A stretch of 64,000 bases of DNA from Sipunculus nudus (GCA_026874595.1 CM049319.1:17775101-17839100), one strand, 5' to 3'; positions 1 through 12,659 are shown, counted from the first letter of the stretch. The notes: generated from the letters alone by a model not told the origin. Numbers and translations: made by a program.

Positions 1-1215
1 TTACCACACCCTTTTGAAAGGAAAACGTTGCGTCTTATTAAGTTTGCTACGATATTTCAATTTCGTCCTTTACCTTAAGACTGAACTTTGACAATTTTAT
101 GGCAGGTCCGACAGATGGCTAAATTGATAGGTCATAATTGGAATATTATACTTCTCCTTTTCTACTAAGTGATACAAGAATATAATTAACATTATACGAC
201 ATGATTCATATATATTTTTTAATTCATCAATTTTGATTAGAGTGGCCGTTCATGAAACAACCTCAGGTGTCTCATAACCTAGGCTCATAAAGTTTTTAGA
301 TTATTATGACATTTTAGCAATGTTATTTATCAAATAACATTTACAGTAAGTATTTTTTAATAATATTGCGAAATTTAAATTTTCAGTTCATATTTTGCTG
401 GATGCAGCATCCTCCATTTTTTACAATGCTACCTTAAACTAGGTCTGTACAGCTGCCAACCAGGCTCGGGGGTAACGCAACTCGGAGTTCTCGGTGTATA
501 ATCATCCCCATTGCTTGATCATGAAATCGAGGGATCCCCAAAGTCGCTTGTGAATGATACATGGCTATGGGGCACAGCTTTCCCATTTAACCACCCGTTC
601 ATTGGCTTAGATTCGAACTCCGTATCTCTCAGGTTTGAGTCACCAGAAACAGGTGCTAAACTAAAGCAAACCACAGTATACAAGTCACAGGAGTTCTAAC
701 TGGGGCTACTGGGGCATATGGGGCAGATGTATAAGCGTCAGGGTGTATAAAAACCGACAATCCCAGCGGATTATCAAAATATGTGTGGTCTAGACAGTTG
801 AAGGTGTATTTGGCAGATATCCCTGCTCGATTTGAAAGGACCTTTGGGATAATAAAGAACGAAATATTCGACAGACGGACCTAATTGATTTCTTGGTCTG
901 CTCTTGATTTTCTTCAGTCTCTTTGAGTTTTATTTATATGAATTTTCTCAACCTAAAATAATACAACTCCAAGCAAGGGGTTATTATTAAATGCTCTTTG
1001 TACGCGGTTTCTTTCATCCATATATATATCAATGATCATAATATTAATCACGGAATTTCAACGAATTTCTATAAGCAATATGGAAGAGTCCTCACATTTC
1101 TTTCTTTTATTGGGGTTAAATTTTTGTATTTGTATATTTTTTTAATGTATGGGAAGTTTCAGATTAAATGCAGCTATTTACAATTAGAATTGACCCAACC
1201 AAGAACTTTCCAACA
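1..1215. other. No gene seen
   Basis: Unique-looking AT-rich sequence. The 62- to 73-codon ORFs lack recognisable domains. Confidence 0.6.
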
Positions 1216-1864
1216 TTAAATGGACTGATCAGGACCAATTGTATGCCTATTCTATCACACTATCAGTTCAGTTTTGCTTTACACAAAAGTTTCCCAGCAA
1301 AATCATCTCAGCACACAGTCCCATTACCTCCCATACGGCTGTTTAACACCTTGTTATGATTCTGCGTGTAAGTTAACACGTGTGCTGTTTACGATAATAA
1401 GGCCGCGTGACCGGAGGTCCGATTTTGCGCATGCGCAACTGATCCAATATATCTGTACTAAACGGACTAAACTGTCTATGGACCGAATGTAAATCCTTTG
1501 TAGAATCTGTCGCAAAAATTCTGTATGATAGGTCCAGGGGGCCCAGCTCAAATAGCAGCACAGTGTGAGACCTGGTATGGGACCCACGAGCCCCCGCGAT
1601 ACACGATGGGTTTTTTTTTCGGGCCAAGTCAGGCAGGGCACCTCCTGATTGACAGGTGTTGTGGCCAGGGCGATGCATCTAGTCCCACGAGCTGGTTCTA
1701 TGTTGACGCCTGTGATTGTGTCCGGTCCACTTTTTAACACTCGTATAGTGGAGTAAGCCATTGGTATAAGGGCAATATTTTGGCAGGTACCAATTTATTA
1801 AAAAGAGAAGACGCCATTTTTCGTGTTAATTCAACATGCTTTTAAGGTGATAAGGCCCTTTTAA
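1216..1864 (-). mobile_element. TTAA-flanked inverted-repeat element, copy 1
   Basis: Flanked by TTAA at 1216-1219 and 1861-1864. The interior matches the element at 7811-8317 in opposite orientation: CACTATCAGTTCAG, CAGCACACAGTC, GTGACCGGAGGTCCGATT, AGTCAGGCAGGGCACCTCC, TAACACTCGTATAG, ATATTTTGGCAGGTAC, CAACATGCTTTTA. This copy carries about 140 bp more in the middle. The GACCGG...GGTTCGATT core of the other copy is tRNA B-box-like. TTAA duplications occur in piggyBac and Kolobok elements. No transposase ORF. Confidence 0.7.
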
Positions 1865-2187
1865 AGAGCTTTGAATTCTATGCTTTTTTTATGTGGATAA
1901 GATTTCGTAACACCTGCTAATGTTCTGAATTCTAGACTTAAATTTATTATTTTTATCCCAGTGAACTGGCATATTGTACCAATTTGAGTATTTATTTTAC
2001 TTTGCGCCCTACACATGTTGTCTCTTGTCTCTTACTGTAGATGATCATAATTTATCGAACACTAACTAACCGTCATGATCAAAGCTATATCTAATTATTT
2101 TTTAATGTATACACTGATAATAGCGGAACCCTGGCTGATATGTAACATCAAAGTGTCTCAAAACAATCAACCCTATGTATTCGTAGC

Positions 2188-2259
2188 GATATATATTATA
2201 TCATATTATTTATATATATATATGTGTGTATATTATGTGGGTAACTACATACATGTATG

Positions 2260-2291
<32 letters not shown>

Positions 2292-2299
2292 TTTAGTTT

Positions 2300-2332
<33 letters not shown>

Positions 2333-2333
2333 T
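2188..2333. repeat. AT/TATG microsatellite
   Basis: TATATATA with interspersed TATG and TGTG. Confidence 0.9.
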
Positions 2334-2491
2334 ATAGTGAAAAAGTATCACTTAAGATAGAAAAAGGATAGACATGGGTGATTTATAATAATCTTGACAG
2401 ATTAAGCCACAGTCACAAATGTCGGACAACTTTTGTTACGACAGTGAATTGGGATAATTCATGGGATAGTCCTACCAGGTACGTGTGATTT

Positions 2492-2665
2492 TTGCGACGC
2501 ATACCACCCCCCCCCCCCCCCAACCCTTTCTCAGCTGCAAAAACCTTTCAAAGGGTTTCAGACCAATTTTTTTGGGTTGGACCCCCTCCTTTCCGGAGCT
2601 GGAGACATTTTTTTCAGGTTTTGCCACTCCTTTCACTAAATTCCTGGATCCCTGGTTGCCTGTGT
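2492..2665 (-). mobile_element. hAT-like non-autonomous element, inverted degenerate copy
   Basis: On the minus strand it has the same order of blocks as the copy at 24950: TCCAGGAATTTAG, GGGGGTCCAACCC, TTGGTCTGAAACCC, then a G run. A poly-C run marks its left side here. Confidence 0.5.
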
Positions 2666-2699
2666 CATGTTCAGTTTTGTTAATTTTTTTTTTCAGTCC

Positions 2700-4380
2700 G
2701 GTAGGTGTAATTATTCGTACATTCTGACTTTATAAATTAAAAAGTTTTTTTTCAACGACACTAGTACAGCGTATTCGATACGTTAAAGCTACTGAGCAAC
2801 TTTGAATTAAACCTCTCCCAAACCACCTTCAGTTCCATCTATCGTAGTGCCGCTTAAATTGTAAGACACAAACGCGAGAATAGGTTCAGGGCTTTAAGAC
2901 AAAAATATTCTTAGGCTGGAGGACGCCTGTGTGACAGAGGTGACATTGAAGAATGGGAAAGGCATTAAATGGAGTCATCTTGGCTGAAATTATAATAACC
3001 TCATTATAGCAATTACTCCTATGGTAAGAATATATCTTCACCCGACAGATTACAACCCAAGGGCCCTGTTACCTTGCCTCCACCTTTTTTTCCATGAAAC
3101 TATTCTAGCTTCTGGACAAGTATGACGCAACCTTAGGGAGCGACGAATTGGCACCTTGGCGATCAGGAGCCAACGTGGGGTTAATGTGATGCTTCTCGGT
3201 TACCCTGCCTATCACAATGCGCATTGGAGACGGATATAAACTTCTGCAAAGAGAGCAGAAAACAAAAAATAAAAGGAAACGCCTTTTTAACATTTTGAAA
3301 ATGATATTTAATTTAATTTTTAAATGGCGTGCGTCTATCGTTGCATCTTTAAACCCTGACAAGACTACACGGTGTCAGCACAGAAGTCCACAGGGGGTTT
3401 ACAAGCGGCGAGAAAGATCCTGGTGCCCCGGCTTTCTTTAACTAAATTACAGCTCCTCGATGACATTTGATTATAGCGTTCCCTTGGAGAATGGGGAATC
3501 GATTAGCTCTGCGTTTTAAGTCCATGTTCTGTATGTTATACCACTTGCTTCAAACATGGATATTCATGTTAAAAGGAGTTCGCACTTTCACTCTTTCTTT
3601 CTTTCTTTATTTTATTTTTTTGCATTCATTTTTGTGCTATAAGAAATATCCACCGGCGCAAAATTGCCGATGTCTTCAGATATGTCCGTATCACTAACTG
3701 TAGGTTATCAGCGAAACTATTGGGAGTGATTTTGTCTACCGCAAATTACGTAACAAAGCTTTTACTTTGCGTTTAAAAATCAACAGAAAATTTAATTTGT
3801 CACGCCTCGCACGAAAAGTCGATCCTATTGCGTTTATTTTTCTCAATTTGAAGATACAAAAATCAAATTGTATATTTTTTATTACTTTTGCCTGTAGCTG
3901 CTACTTTGTATCTGTTTGTGAATATGACGTAGAAAAAAGGACCTTTCTAAAACCTTTGGGAGATATTTTGAAATATGAGTTGTGAATTTAAGCCCTGACT
4001 GCTTCCGGTCGGTCATAAATTATAAGTCCACAAATAGCCAACGTACGGGTTCTTTTAGACAATTTTCTTGAAAAGCATATATCTGTAAAGACTATTAGAA
4101 AACTACATATGGAAGTTAAGATTTGATACTGTAATTTTTAAAAAGTAAATTGACCGCGGCATTTCGGTTTTTCTTCTTTTTTGAATGTTTCCAGTGATTT
4201 CTGATAAATAGATCAGATATATAGACTTAGTCAAGAGAACTTTACAGTGATTTCTTTTCCTGAGATGGCACTTCAGAGCTGCATTTGCATTTAAAATTTG
4301 AATGATTTTAGCTCTATATTTAAATCATATAGGACATTTAAAAAGCATTTTTAACCAAAGCTTGTCCGTGGCTAAATGAT
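2700..4380. other. No gene seen
   Basis: AT-rich unique sequence with only short, unrecognised ORFs (60-85 codons). Confidence 0.6.
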
Positions 4381-4799
4381 GCATGTCTAGAAGATCGGTT
4401 TCTAAGCATATAATGTTGCAAATCCATGTCCAGATGATGCATGCTAATTGTCCTAAGATTTAGGTACATTACTTTGCGAATTCATGGCAAAATGACGTGG
4501 ACCAGATGCTAAAAGAAGAAGATCCGTGATCAAAAGGTATGGATCCAAAGCTAAACGTTTTTTTGTCAAAATCAGGTGTACGTCCATGGCCAACTCATAT
4601 TAATCATTGGTAGAAGTATGTGATTAAATTGTTAATATGTTGAAGTTTATTAAATAGGTAAACGTAAAAAAAAATATGTAGATCCAAAACCAGATGTTTG
4701 AGAAAAAACCTTTTGAGAAAATTATACACATCCATGTTCAGATGATATGAATAAAAAACTAACTGTTCAAATCTTTGTCCAAATGAAGAAAATCCGACA

Positions 4800-5220
4800 A
4801 CAAATTACGTTGGTTCAACTCCAGATGACGAAATGACATCCAAATGAAGTGGGTTTATAACCAAATGACGTGGTTTTATAACCGAATGACGTGAGGTCAT
4901 AACCAAATGACGTGGGTTACAACTAAATGAGGTTGGTTTACAACCAAAAGACGTGGATACAAATCTTATATAATGACTAAGGTTTATAACTAAATAACGT
5001 GGTTCCATAACCAAATGACGGAAATCGTTATCCAGATGACGTAGATCAAAACCAAAATACGTGTATCCATATACATATGGCGTGACTCCATGTCCAAATA
5101 TCAAACTCCAAATTACGTCCAAATTACGTGGGTCCGGCTCAATATGACTTAAATCCATGTCGAAACGACGTGGATCTATGACCAGATAAAGTGGATCCAT
5201 AATCAAATGACGGGGCCATT
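4800..5220 (+). repeat. About 21-bp degenerate minisatellite, roughly 20 units
   Basis: Units resemble CCAAATGACGTGGATCCATA with CAAATGACG the best-kept part. Fainter related units (CCATGTCCAGATGATGCATG) reach back to about 4380. The 133-codon minus-strand ORF here is the array read through (DPRHLV-type repeats). Confidence 0.75.
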
Positions 5221-5244
5221 ATCCAAAATAATTCAATTTAAAAA

Positions 5245-7160
5245 AGTCTTAAATGTCCCCATAAAGTTGAGACTACGATCTCCTGAATCTTGGTATTTGG
5301 GCAAGTTTCGCGTAATTTTAACTTCATTTTAGTCATCGTATAACTATTGATGTATCCTTAATAAATACAAAGAACACATAACATACAAAGCTAAACGCAA
5401 TAGAAGATCATCCCGGAACCATATTTTTTATGTGTCCTTGTTGACTACAATTTCAACTAATCTTTAATTACTTTAAATTGGGAACCTCTTTTTACTGATC
5501 CTAATGCAATCTTTGTAATTACAGCGCAATCAAGGGTTAATTTGTTAATTAATCCAATACAATCTTTCGTGTTTATTTCCTTTTTGATGCACTTAATACT
5601 GATTAAGAAAAATAATTGTCAATTTCGAAACCGAAGATTGCAATTTTTTTCATGTAACAGAATGCGAGAAAAAAGAATAATTCAAGAAAGCGGTTTACAG
5701 CAGAAAAGAACCGTCCAAAGGTACCTCGGATTACCTTATCTTTGCCGTAACATTTAAAAATAAAAATCCCAAACTGCCAATTCAAGAAGATCGTTTAAGT
5801 CCGGAGGATAAAGAAAATTACAAAAGGATCAGTTTCGGTCTCGTATTACACATCCCCTAATTAAATTGACACCGATGTTAATTATGACATTTAAAGTGTG
5901 TCAGTTTGGGAAAAAAATTGTTTAGTTTGTTTATTAAAATTATCTTGTTCTATGGAAACCATCTGAAGAAATACCGATCCTTTGCATGCAGAAATTGTAG
6001 CGAAGGCCCAGAAGTTTAAGATGACATTATTTATTGAAATATTATCCTTCAGTCCCAGATTTTATGTTTTTTTTAAGATATGGTTGCTGTGTTAAAGACC
6101 CAATTATATTAGTAATATCTCATATCAGGTTTAAGGGGGCTGGCTCGGTCATAGCACCATCAAACTGCGAACGTTTAACTTTGATACGGCCATTCGTTCC
6201 AGAATGTTTTAATAATATCTATGATAACCAGTATATGCTTCCTGATTTAGGGTAGAGAAATTTATTTGATTTTGTTTTTAAATCCAGATTTCGAAGTATT
6301 TTGTCATCATTTCGAATAAATATATAAGAAATTATATAAAATATTAATCGTTATCTCGAAAGAGTGTTTCGTTATCCGCAAACAATATTTCGTTATCTCT
6401 AAGTAATGGTACATTATCTACAAAGTATATTTTGTTTTCTCCAAAAAATATTTGGGTATCTCCCTATATATAATATTTCGTTATCTACAAATGATGCTTA
6501 TTATCTCGAAATAATACATCTATGATCCTATACTTGTAGCCTTGACAACACGACTCAGAAAACATTTATACTAGGCTGGTAAGCCTAACTTGAGTCGTGA
6601 TATACAAGTCAAATCGAGGAATGCATCGCAGTGGTCTTCCATCCTGTTGCATTCATAACATGGTACACAGCCCATAATCTAAACAGTAGGCCACGAATAA
6701 TGACTTAACACAAAATAATACATGTGAACTCCCAACCAAAACTGAAACTCTTTGGCAAAGAGTCATTCCCTGTATATCTTACAAGTTGGCTGCGTCAAGT
6801 AATCCGTGCGAGCCATGCTTGTATTCAAGCGGTCTGAACTTTAAAAAAAAACATCCCGAGGAATTTACCAATATGTTAAAACGGATTTTTCCCGCTCATG
6901 TTAGGTGTTGTTAAAAATTTAACTAAAAAATACTAATGATATTGATTCGGTTTATATAAAGTGACAGCGTACTTGTAGGCCATGAGGCGTTGACAAAATG
7001 ACGAAATTTTTGCATCCTCTTAGAGCCATAAAGTGCGTTCCTCACTGAAGGATGTAACGGCACTCTGACAGCCAGTACTCTGGTCGTAGACTCTCTAATG
7101 TTAGAGGGCCGAAATGGCGCTAAAAGCTCTGGGCTTAAGGTATACATTAATCCGGCATTG
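5245..7160. other. No gene seen apart from the 6.3-kb repeat
   Basis: Short ORFs only; AT-rich. Confidence 0.6.
6345..6515 (+). repeat. TTTCGTTATCTC degenerate tandem repeat
   Basis: About six units of roughly 27 bp with TTTCGTTATC followed by a variable A-rich stretch. Confidence 0.65.
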
Positions 7161-7164
7161 ATAG

Positions 7165-7685
7165 CATATGTATGGAGCCCCTAAAGTGACATGCGCGTTA
7201 TAAATTTTATTTCTGGGTAAATATCGCGTTCCCTTGCAATTATATCGCGATCCCTCACGATCTTTTCGGGTTCCCTCGCGATCTTTCCGCGTTCCCTCGC
7301 GATAATTTCGCGTTCCCTCACAATAATATTGCGTTCCCTCGCGAACTTTTCGCGTTCCCTCGCGATCTTTTCGCGTTCCCTCGCGATAATATCGCGTTCC
7401 CTCGCGATCTTTTCGCGTTCCCTCGCGATCTTTTCGCGTTCCCTCGTGAACTTTTCGCGTTCCCTCGCGATCTTTTCGCGTTCCCTCGCGATCAAGCTGT
7501 ATCTTATTGGCTGATACAAACCTACGTTTGATTAGTCAGCTGAGTCTTGCACACGAGTCAGTCCCTACCTCAACGATATGGTGAGATATAAATATAACGA
7601 GGGAACGCGGAAAGATCGCGAGGGAACGCGATATTTACCCAGAAAAAAATATCACGTATGTCACTTTAGGGGCTCCATACATATG
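7165..7685 (+). mobile_element. Inverted-repeat element carrying an internal 21-bp array
   Basis: The ends are long inverted repeats of about 65 bp: TATGGAGCCCCTAAAGTGAC at 7171 is matched by GTCACTTTAGGGGCTCCATA ending at 7679, and both continue through TGGGTAAATATCGCGTTCCC. CATATG lies outside both ends (7165 and 7680) and could be a 6-bp target duplication, although it is itself palindromic. A tandem array fills the left half; two array units in reverse orientation lie at the right. No coding region. Confidence 0.75.
7226..7494 (+). repeat. 21-bp minisatellite, about 13 units, inside the 7.2-kb element
   Basis: Unit CGCGTTCCCTCGCGATCTTT with variants GCGATAAT and GCGAACTT. It is strikingly CpG-rich (CGCG and TCGCGA) against AT-rich surroundings. 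Read as protein on the minus strand it gives a monotonous AREREKI repeat, a product of the array and not evidence of a gene. Confidence 0.9.
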
Positions 7686-7810
7686 ATTTTTGATAGTGTT
7701 TTTTTTCCTTCCCTTTCACCAACATACAAAAATGTCCCACCTGATAAAATTCCATATATGATTAATCAATAATTGTATGTAAGTGTTTGAGAAGTGCTCA
7801 GATAATGTCT

Positions 7811-8317
7811 TTAAAGGGGTCCAATCACCTATAAAGCATGTTGAGTTAACAGGAAAAATAGCTTCTTCCCATTAAAATAAATCTGTACCTGCCAAAATAT
7901 TGCCTTGAAACCGTTTGCTTACTCCTGTAAACGAGTGTTAAAAACAGTGAACCGGGCGCGATCGCAGGTGTCAACATAAACTCAGTGCGTCGGGCCGTGT
8001 TCTATGCGGAGCCACAACACGTGCCAGTCCGGAGATGCCCTGACTGACTTGGCTAAAAAAAAATGTAATACATGTTCCCTCTGGCTAAAACACCGCATGT
8101 TGCCCCTCTTAATCGAACCGCCGGTCAGGCGGCCTTGTTTTGGTAAACAGACTGTGTTTACCAACACGCAGGGCTATAACAAGTTGTTAAACAGTCGTAT
8201 GCGAGGAAATGAGACTGTGTGCTGGAATGGTTTTGCTGGGAATTTTTGGTAAAAGCTAAACTGAACTGATAGTGTGAAAGAATAGGAATAATATTGCTCC
8301 TGATTATGTCCCTTTAA
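7811..8317 (+). mobile_element. TTAA-flanked inverted-repeat element, copy 2
   Basis: Left end TTAAAGGGGTCCAATCACC and right end CTGATTATGTCCCTTTAA are inverted matches, each with TTAA outside. The body aligns with the copy at 1216-1864 on the other strand. Short ORFs inside (61 and 82 codons) are incidental. Confidence 0.75.
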
Positions 8318-8732
8318 ATTTATTTTGAATATATCATATTTTATCCCCCGAGTGGAGGGGCAAAGTTCGATTCTTCGTTTTTTGGTTGTGACACTTTTTT
8401 ATATTAGGACACGTATTCGTTATATTGTCTAAAATCTGCTAGGCCTGCTGGGAAGTGAAGAGTGTCGCTCGTATCTAGTAAACTAATATATTGATTATTC
8501 ATACTACAGGAACACCTGGTTTCCGTAAGTCAAATAAGTATTAAAATATTTTGTACAAGCATGAGCTATCGTAAGACTTTTATTTAACCGATAATGTCTT
8601 TCATACTTAAAACTTTGCTTCAAATGAACATTCAGCAATATATTAACGTAAAGGAGCCTACTTCGTTATGTGAAGTTAATTAACTAAACAATAATGCCTT
8701 GATTCTTTCATAAAAATAGGAGAAAACAGTAC

Positions 8733-8930
8733 CGAATGCATGCTGTTATGTATGTTTATATCCACGTGTTTTATACGTATGGGGGCCCACCAAAAATCCA
8801 AACACATACAACAAGGACATCTGGCGGCAAGACAGACGAGTCAGAGTTTTGCAAAGGACGTTTTCCAACTTAAGTGCCCGTTTCAGCTTCGTCCAGATGC
8901 AACCAACATGTTTTCTTTTCTCTTTATCAA
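8733..8930 (-). mobile_element. Dispersed repeat family D, copy 1
   Basis: The minus strand reads GGTTGCATCTGGACGAAGC, GCCAGATGTCCTTGTTGTAT, GTGTTTGGATTTTTGGTGGG and CGTGGATATAAACA, in the same order as the repeats at 25519 and 52040. Class unknown; no inverted termini identified. Confidence 0.65.
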
Positions 8931-9990
8931 CATTGGAGCATGTACTATTTATACTACAACAGCTGTGATAAACAAAGCTCAGGCCTCCGTAGCAGAGGCG
9001 TTGTAAGAAATTTTCTTAACATGAATAACCTACAGTTCATCAATATATTTGCGGAGTAATCTAGGAATTACACAGATTCAACAGGAAAGGTAGGCGAATA
9101 GCTAAGTTTAGAGGAGAAAAAAACATGTATTCGTTCGCTATCTATGAAGAAATCCATGAATGTGTTCATTATAAAATGAAACTTACTGTAGACATTGACA
9201 CAATGACAATTCAGTTTTATTATGAAAACCAAACATTATTCTTGTTAAAGGGTAGGAACAGACACCTGTATGTATCAAATGTAATTCTGCAACATTATAC
9301 ATTAATATTAATTTCAATAAAGAGATGAACCAAATATGCCTTAAGACATCTAAACTAAGTCAGATAGTTCTAACATCTATTTGAATAAAAGTACAACCCG
9401 AATACACCATAAAACTTCTATGCAAGACAATATAGTTATATCATATACTTGATACAAACGCTTCTTCTCGGTTAAATATAACACACGTGCGTTCTTGCTG
9501 AACAATTATAAACCCCAGAAAAAGTGTTAATCGAAAATAAATTATCGATGTGTTGTCAAAGCAAGAGTCTGGAGTTTAATTCAATCGTGTTTATTGGCAG
9601 ACTATATGAAAACGTTATACTTTTCAGTCGAGTGTATCAAGTCAATCTTAACTATCCTGTTTCGTTAATGATGAAATGTAAATAAATATCATGTTGCCCC
9701 TATCACAATGCGGAATATCGGAAGCTAAACAGACACAGGACAAAACCAAATACACGCCCGCGCCAGAACGCAGCCTTTTTCAGCGCACACGTTCTTTCAA
9801 TACATGGCATTGATTGTAGCGCATTGTACCAGACTGTCTGACTGTCAGACTCACTGATGTGATAGGCCCTGTCATGTGCGTCATGGTTTAATTAGCTCCG
9901 CTGAATAAAGCACAATCATCACGTAACAGCTGATGTATCACCCATAATTAAACTCATAAATCTTGACCATGCTGCGTTTATAATAAATGT
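8930..9990. other. No gene seen
   Basis: AT-rich; short ORFs of 61-67 codons with no motif. Confidence 0.6.
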
Positions 9991-10004
9991 TATATGTATG
10001 TATG

Positions 10005-10043
<39 letters not shown>

Positions 10044-10076
10044 AGAAGCGTAGGTGAAGATAAAGTATGAGCTATA

Positions 10077-10125
<49 letters not shown>

Positions 10126-10271
10126 GTGGTGACATAAAAGCGGACCGAACTGTCTCGCCAGTGAAGCTTACTTTTCTAGCGAAGCGGTTGTTACGCCAAA
10201 CTTGTGCGTCACCAACATGGGTTCGAATCCCGGATCGGCCCAATATTTTCCCCTGAACAATTTGTCTTCGT

Positions 10272-10323
<52 letters not shown>
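9991..10323. repeat. Cluster of three AT/TG microsatellites
   Basis: (TA)n(TG)n at 9991-10043, (AT)n at 10078-10122 and (AT)n at 10275-10323, flanking the SINE-like fragment. Confidence 0.9.
10145..10245 (+). ncRNA. tRNA-derived SINE-like fragment
   Basis: TAGCGAAGCGG fits an A box, and GGTTCGAATCC about 40 bp later is a perfect tRNA B box. No acceptor stem can be paired, so it is not a working tRNA. It sits between two (AT)n arrays. Confidence 0.4.
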
Positions 10324-10326
<3 letters not shown>

Positions 10327-10547
10327 GTATCGGTGCATTGCAATCAATAGCTAATCAAGCATAAATGGACTAAATGACCTTTGGCTTCAAATCATGATAC
10401 AAGTTCATGACAAATGTACCTTACCACCATAGAATAGATTTATCCAAAGACACAAGTTAGATCTCGGTTTGTATTCAAAATATTCGTCCATAATAATATT
10501 TTATTCAAATCCCGTGGCAGTGTTGTGCAGATTATACCCAGTATGGG

Positions 10548-10730
10548 TAAAGGAGATGTCCAACCCGGGAGGACAAAAATCTGCACAAGGTCACAGGGCC
10601 GTTAAACGGGGAGGGGGGGGGGGGGGGAGTCCAGGCCGCAAAAAGTGGTCTGAAACCCCTAAGAACAGGTTGCACTAGCTGGAAAGGAAGGGGGGGGGGG
10701 GGGTCCGGACATCTCCCCGCTTCCGATATT
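10548..10730 (+). mobile_element. hAT-like non-autonomous element, degenerate copy
   Basis: Shares ATGTCCAACCCGGGAGGAC, a long G run, GTGGTCTGAAACCCCTAAG, GCTGGAAAGGA and a second G run with the copy at 24950. The ends are eroded. Confidence 0.55.
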
Positions 10731-10776
10731 TCTGTACGTGAGATGATAATGTTGTCCAATTTGTTGTGGTTTTATG

Positions 10777-10779
<3 letters not shown>

Positions 10780-10823
<44 letters not shown>

Positions 10824-10854
10824 CATATATAAATATGTGTATATATATATATAT
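10780..10854. repeat. (AT)n microsatellite
   Basis: Interrupted by CATACATATATAAATATGTG. Confidence 0.9.
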
Positions 10855-11502
10855 TGACTGAGGGTAGATTAAGGGTAATGCAACTATTGGGAAATTATAC
10901 TGCTATTCAAACCCTCCTCTGCCTGTTTCAAGATGATAAATAGAATGAGTATTCCAAAAGGAATATTGTGTTTTCACACAAAGACAAAGATGAAATTATT
11001 GAAACTTTGCATATCCCCCCCCCCCCCCACTTAATGGTAAAGTGAAAACTGTGAAAACTGAAATTCTTATTTCACTTGATACTTTGGCGACAAATATGTG
11101 TACTTTAACACCTATATTAATCCACCTGCTGTATGACTATATATACCAGCTTTGTATATAAAAAATGTAAAACGGACGGCTAAATATATCCCAATGCATG
11201 GATATTTATTAAATACATGGATGATCTAAATGTGTACAGTCTGAATAGTTGCGTGAGTCTAAACTCCACAGACAGACAGTACAGGGAAAAGGACGTCTTC
11301 AAAAAAGAACAAAAATATTTTAAAATTAAAACAAATATGGTTAGAATAAGAGTTCAAAAAAACTTTGCCTCCGCAATCAAGCTTAATCTTAGGTTTTCTT
11401 GTTCAAAGCAGGAAAGCTACAGACAAACATAGCAGAGTGAATTGGCTCAGATGTAAAATGAAGAGCCCACAGTAGGAGGGAGCCAGGAAAACACAAGCTT
11501 TG

Positions 11503-11840
11503 GGCCACAAAAATAAAAGGTATAGTTCTCAGGCACCGCGCGCGTCTATTTAAACCCCCACGTAAAAAAAATTTTTTTTTCATTTTCAATAGAAACTTGC
11601 CAATTTGAGCTCTATCCATTCGGACATTTCTTTCAAAAAGATAAAATAATGCAATTTTGATTTCCTTTGTTTTGTAGTGCTTTTACCTGTTAAGCAATAA
11701 AATTTAGGTGTTATTATTATGCTTTCCCCTGATAATATGACCTTTTTATCGAAACATACAAAATGAAGTTTTAAAAAAATCGCCCGCACGCACTGATTTC
11801 TGATTAAAGTGCCTGAGAACCATACCTCTTTTTCTTGGCC
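11503..11840 (+). mobile_element. MITE family with GGTATGGTTCTCAGGCAC ends, copy 1
   Basis: Left end GGCCACAAAAATAAAAGGTA then TAGTTCTCAGGCAC; right end GTGCCTGAGAACCATACC then TCTTTTTCTTGGCC: inverted repeats of about 32 bp. The interior shares GTGCTTTTACCTGTTAAGCA and CTTTCCCCTGATAATATGAC with two further copies. Too short to code for a transposase. Confidence 0.8.
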
Positions 11841-12270
11841 TTATACCTCCTCCTTCGTTCTATATCAAAGTAAAATTTAATATTTTGTCCACAGAAACGG
11901 ACAAAGCACGCACGCTTATTCAAGCCTTGGCATCTTTATACGTGCGGTTATACATTACTTTTGTTTTATATTGATATACGATGTGGACTGAAATGTCACA
12001 CTATTGACATCACATTAATTTAAAGATGTAATAATAAATGAACCCGGCATTGTCTAGATATAATAAAACTCGTTATGGTAATAACACAAAATTAATCATA
12101 ATGAATATCTAGTTAAAAGAATTCTTGTGATATTTAAGGTTTACTTGGGTGTTTTATACATACAACCTTAAACATTTGTCTTAACTGATCTTTTGAGTTT
12201 GAAAATGAGATCTTCTCTGAGTTTCTGAGTTGACTTACTTCTACATATCTCTTGGGTTTCTTTGTGAAGG

Positions 12271-12272
<2 letters not shown>

Positions 12273-12342
<70 letters not shown>
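12273..12342. repeat. (AT)n microsatellite
   Basis: About 35 uninterrupted AT units. Confidence 0.95.
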
Positions 12343-12344
<2 letters not shown>

Positions 12345-12489
12345 TCCCCGTTGTGCCATAGGCGATATGAGAATATATAATTTTTTAATGTACATATAAT
12401 TTTGAGTGATTTTTCCATTTTTACTGACTTATATATATATACTTATTTATATAGTTATTTTATACTGACTTGCATATATATATATGATG

Positions 12490-12659
12490 GAACCTCTCCT
12501 TACAAACACCTCTGTACTCAGGGCACCTTCTATTTAGGGACACTTACGGGCAGTCCATTGAAATTAGGTCGCAAAAATCTATAAACCTCCCTGCTAAGGG
12601 CACCTCTCTATTGCGGGCATTATGTCCGGTCCCGTCATTGTCCTTAATTCAGAGGTTCT
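12490..12659 (+). mobile_element. Short inverted-repeat element with GAACCTCT ends, copy 1
   Basis: Left end GAACCTCTCCTTACAAACAC, right end GTCCTTAATTCAGAGGTTC; internal CCTCCCTGCTAAGGGCACCT. Confidence 0.55.

Noticed and set aside
1354-1761. 135-codon minus-strand ORF
   Set aside because: Lies inside a dispersed TTAA-flanked element; the second copy does not keep the frame.
4805-5206. 133-codon minus-strand ORF
   Set aside because: Follows a degenerate 21-bp tandem repeat (DPRHLV-type units), not a gene.
7181-7519. 112-codon minus-strand ORF with AREREKI repeats
   Set aside because: It is the 21-bp array read in frame (21 is divisible by three); there is no independent coding signal.
10178-10245. 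Functional tRNA gene
   Set aside because: A and B boxes are present, but no acceptor or anticodon stem can be formed.
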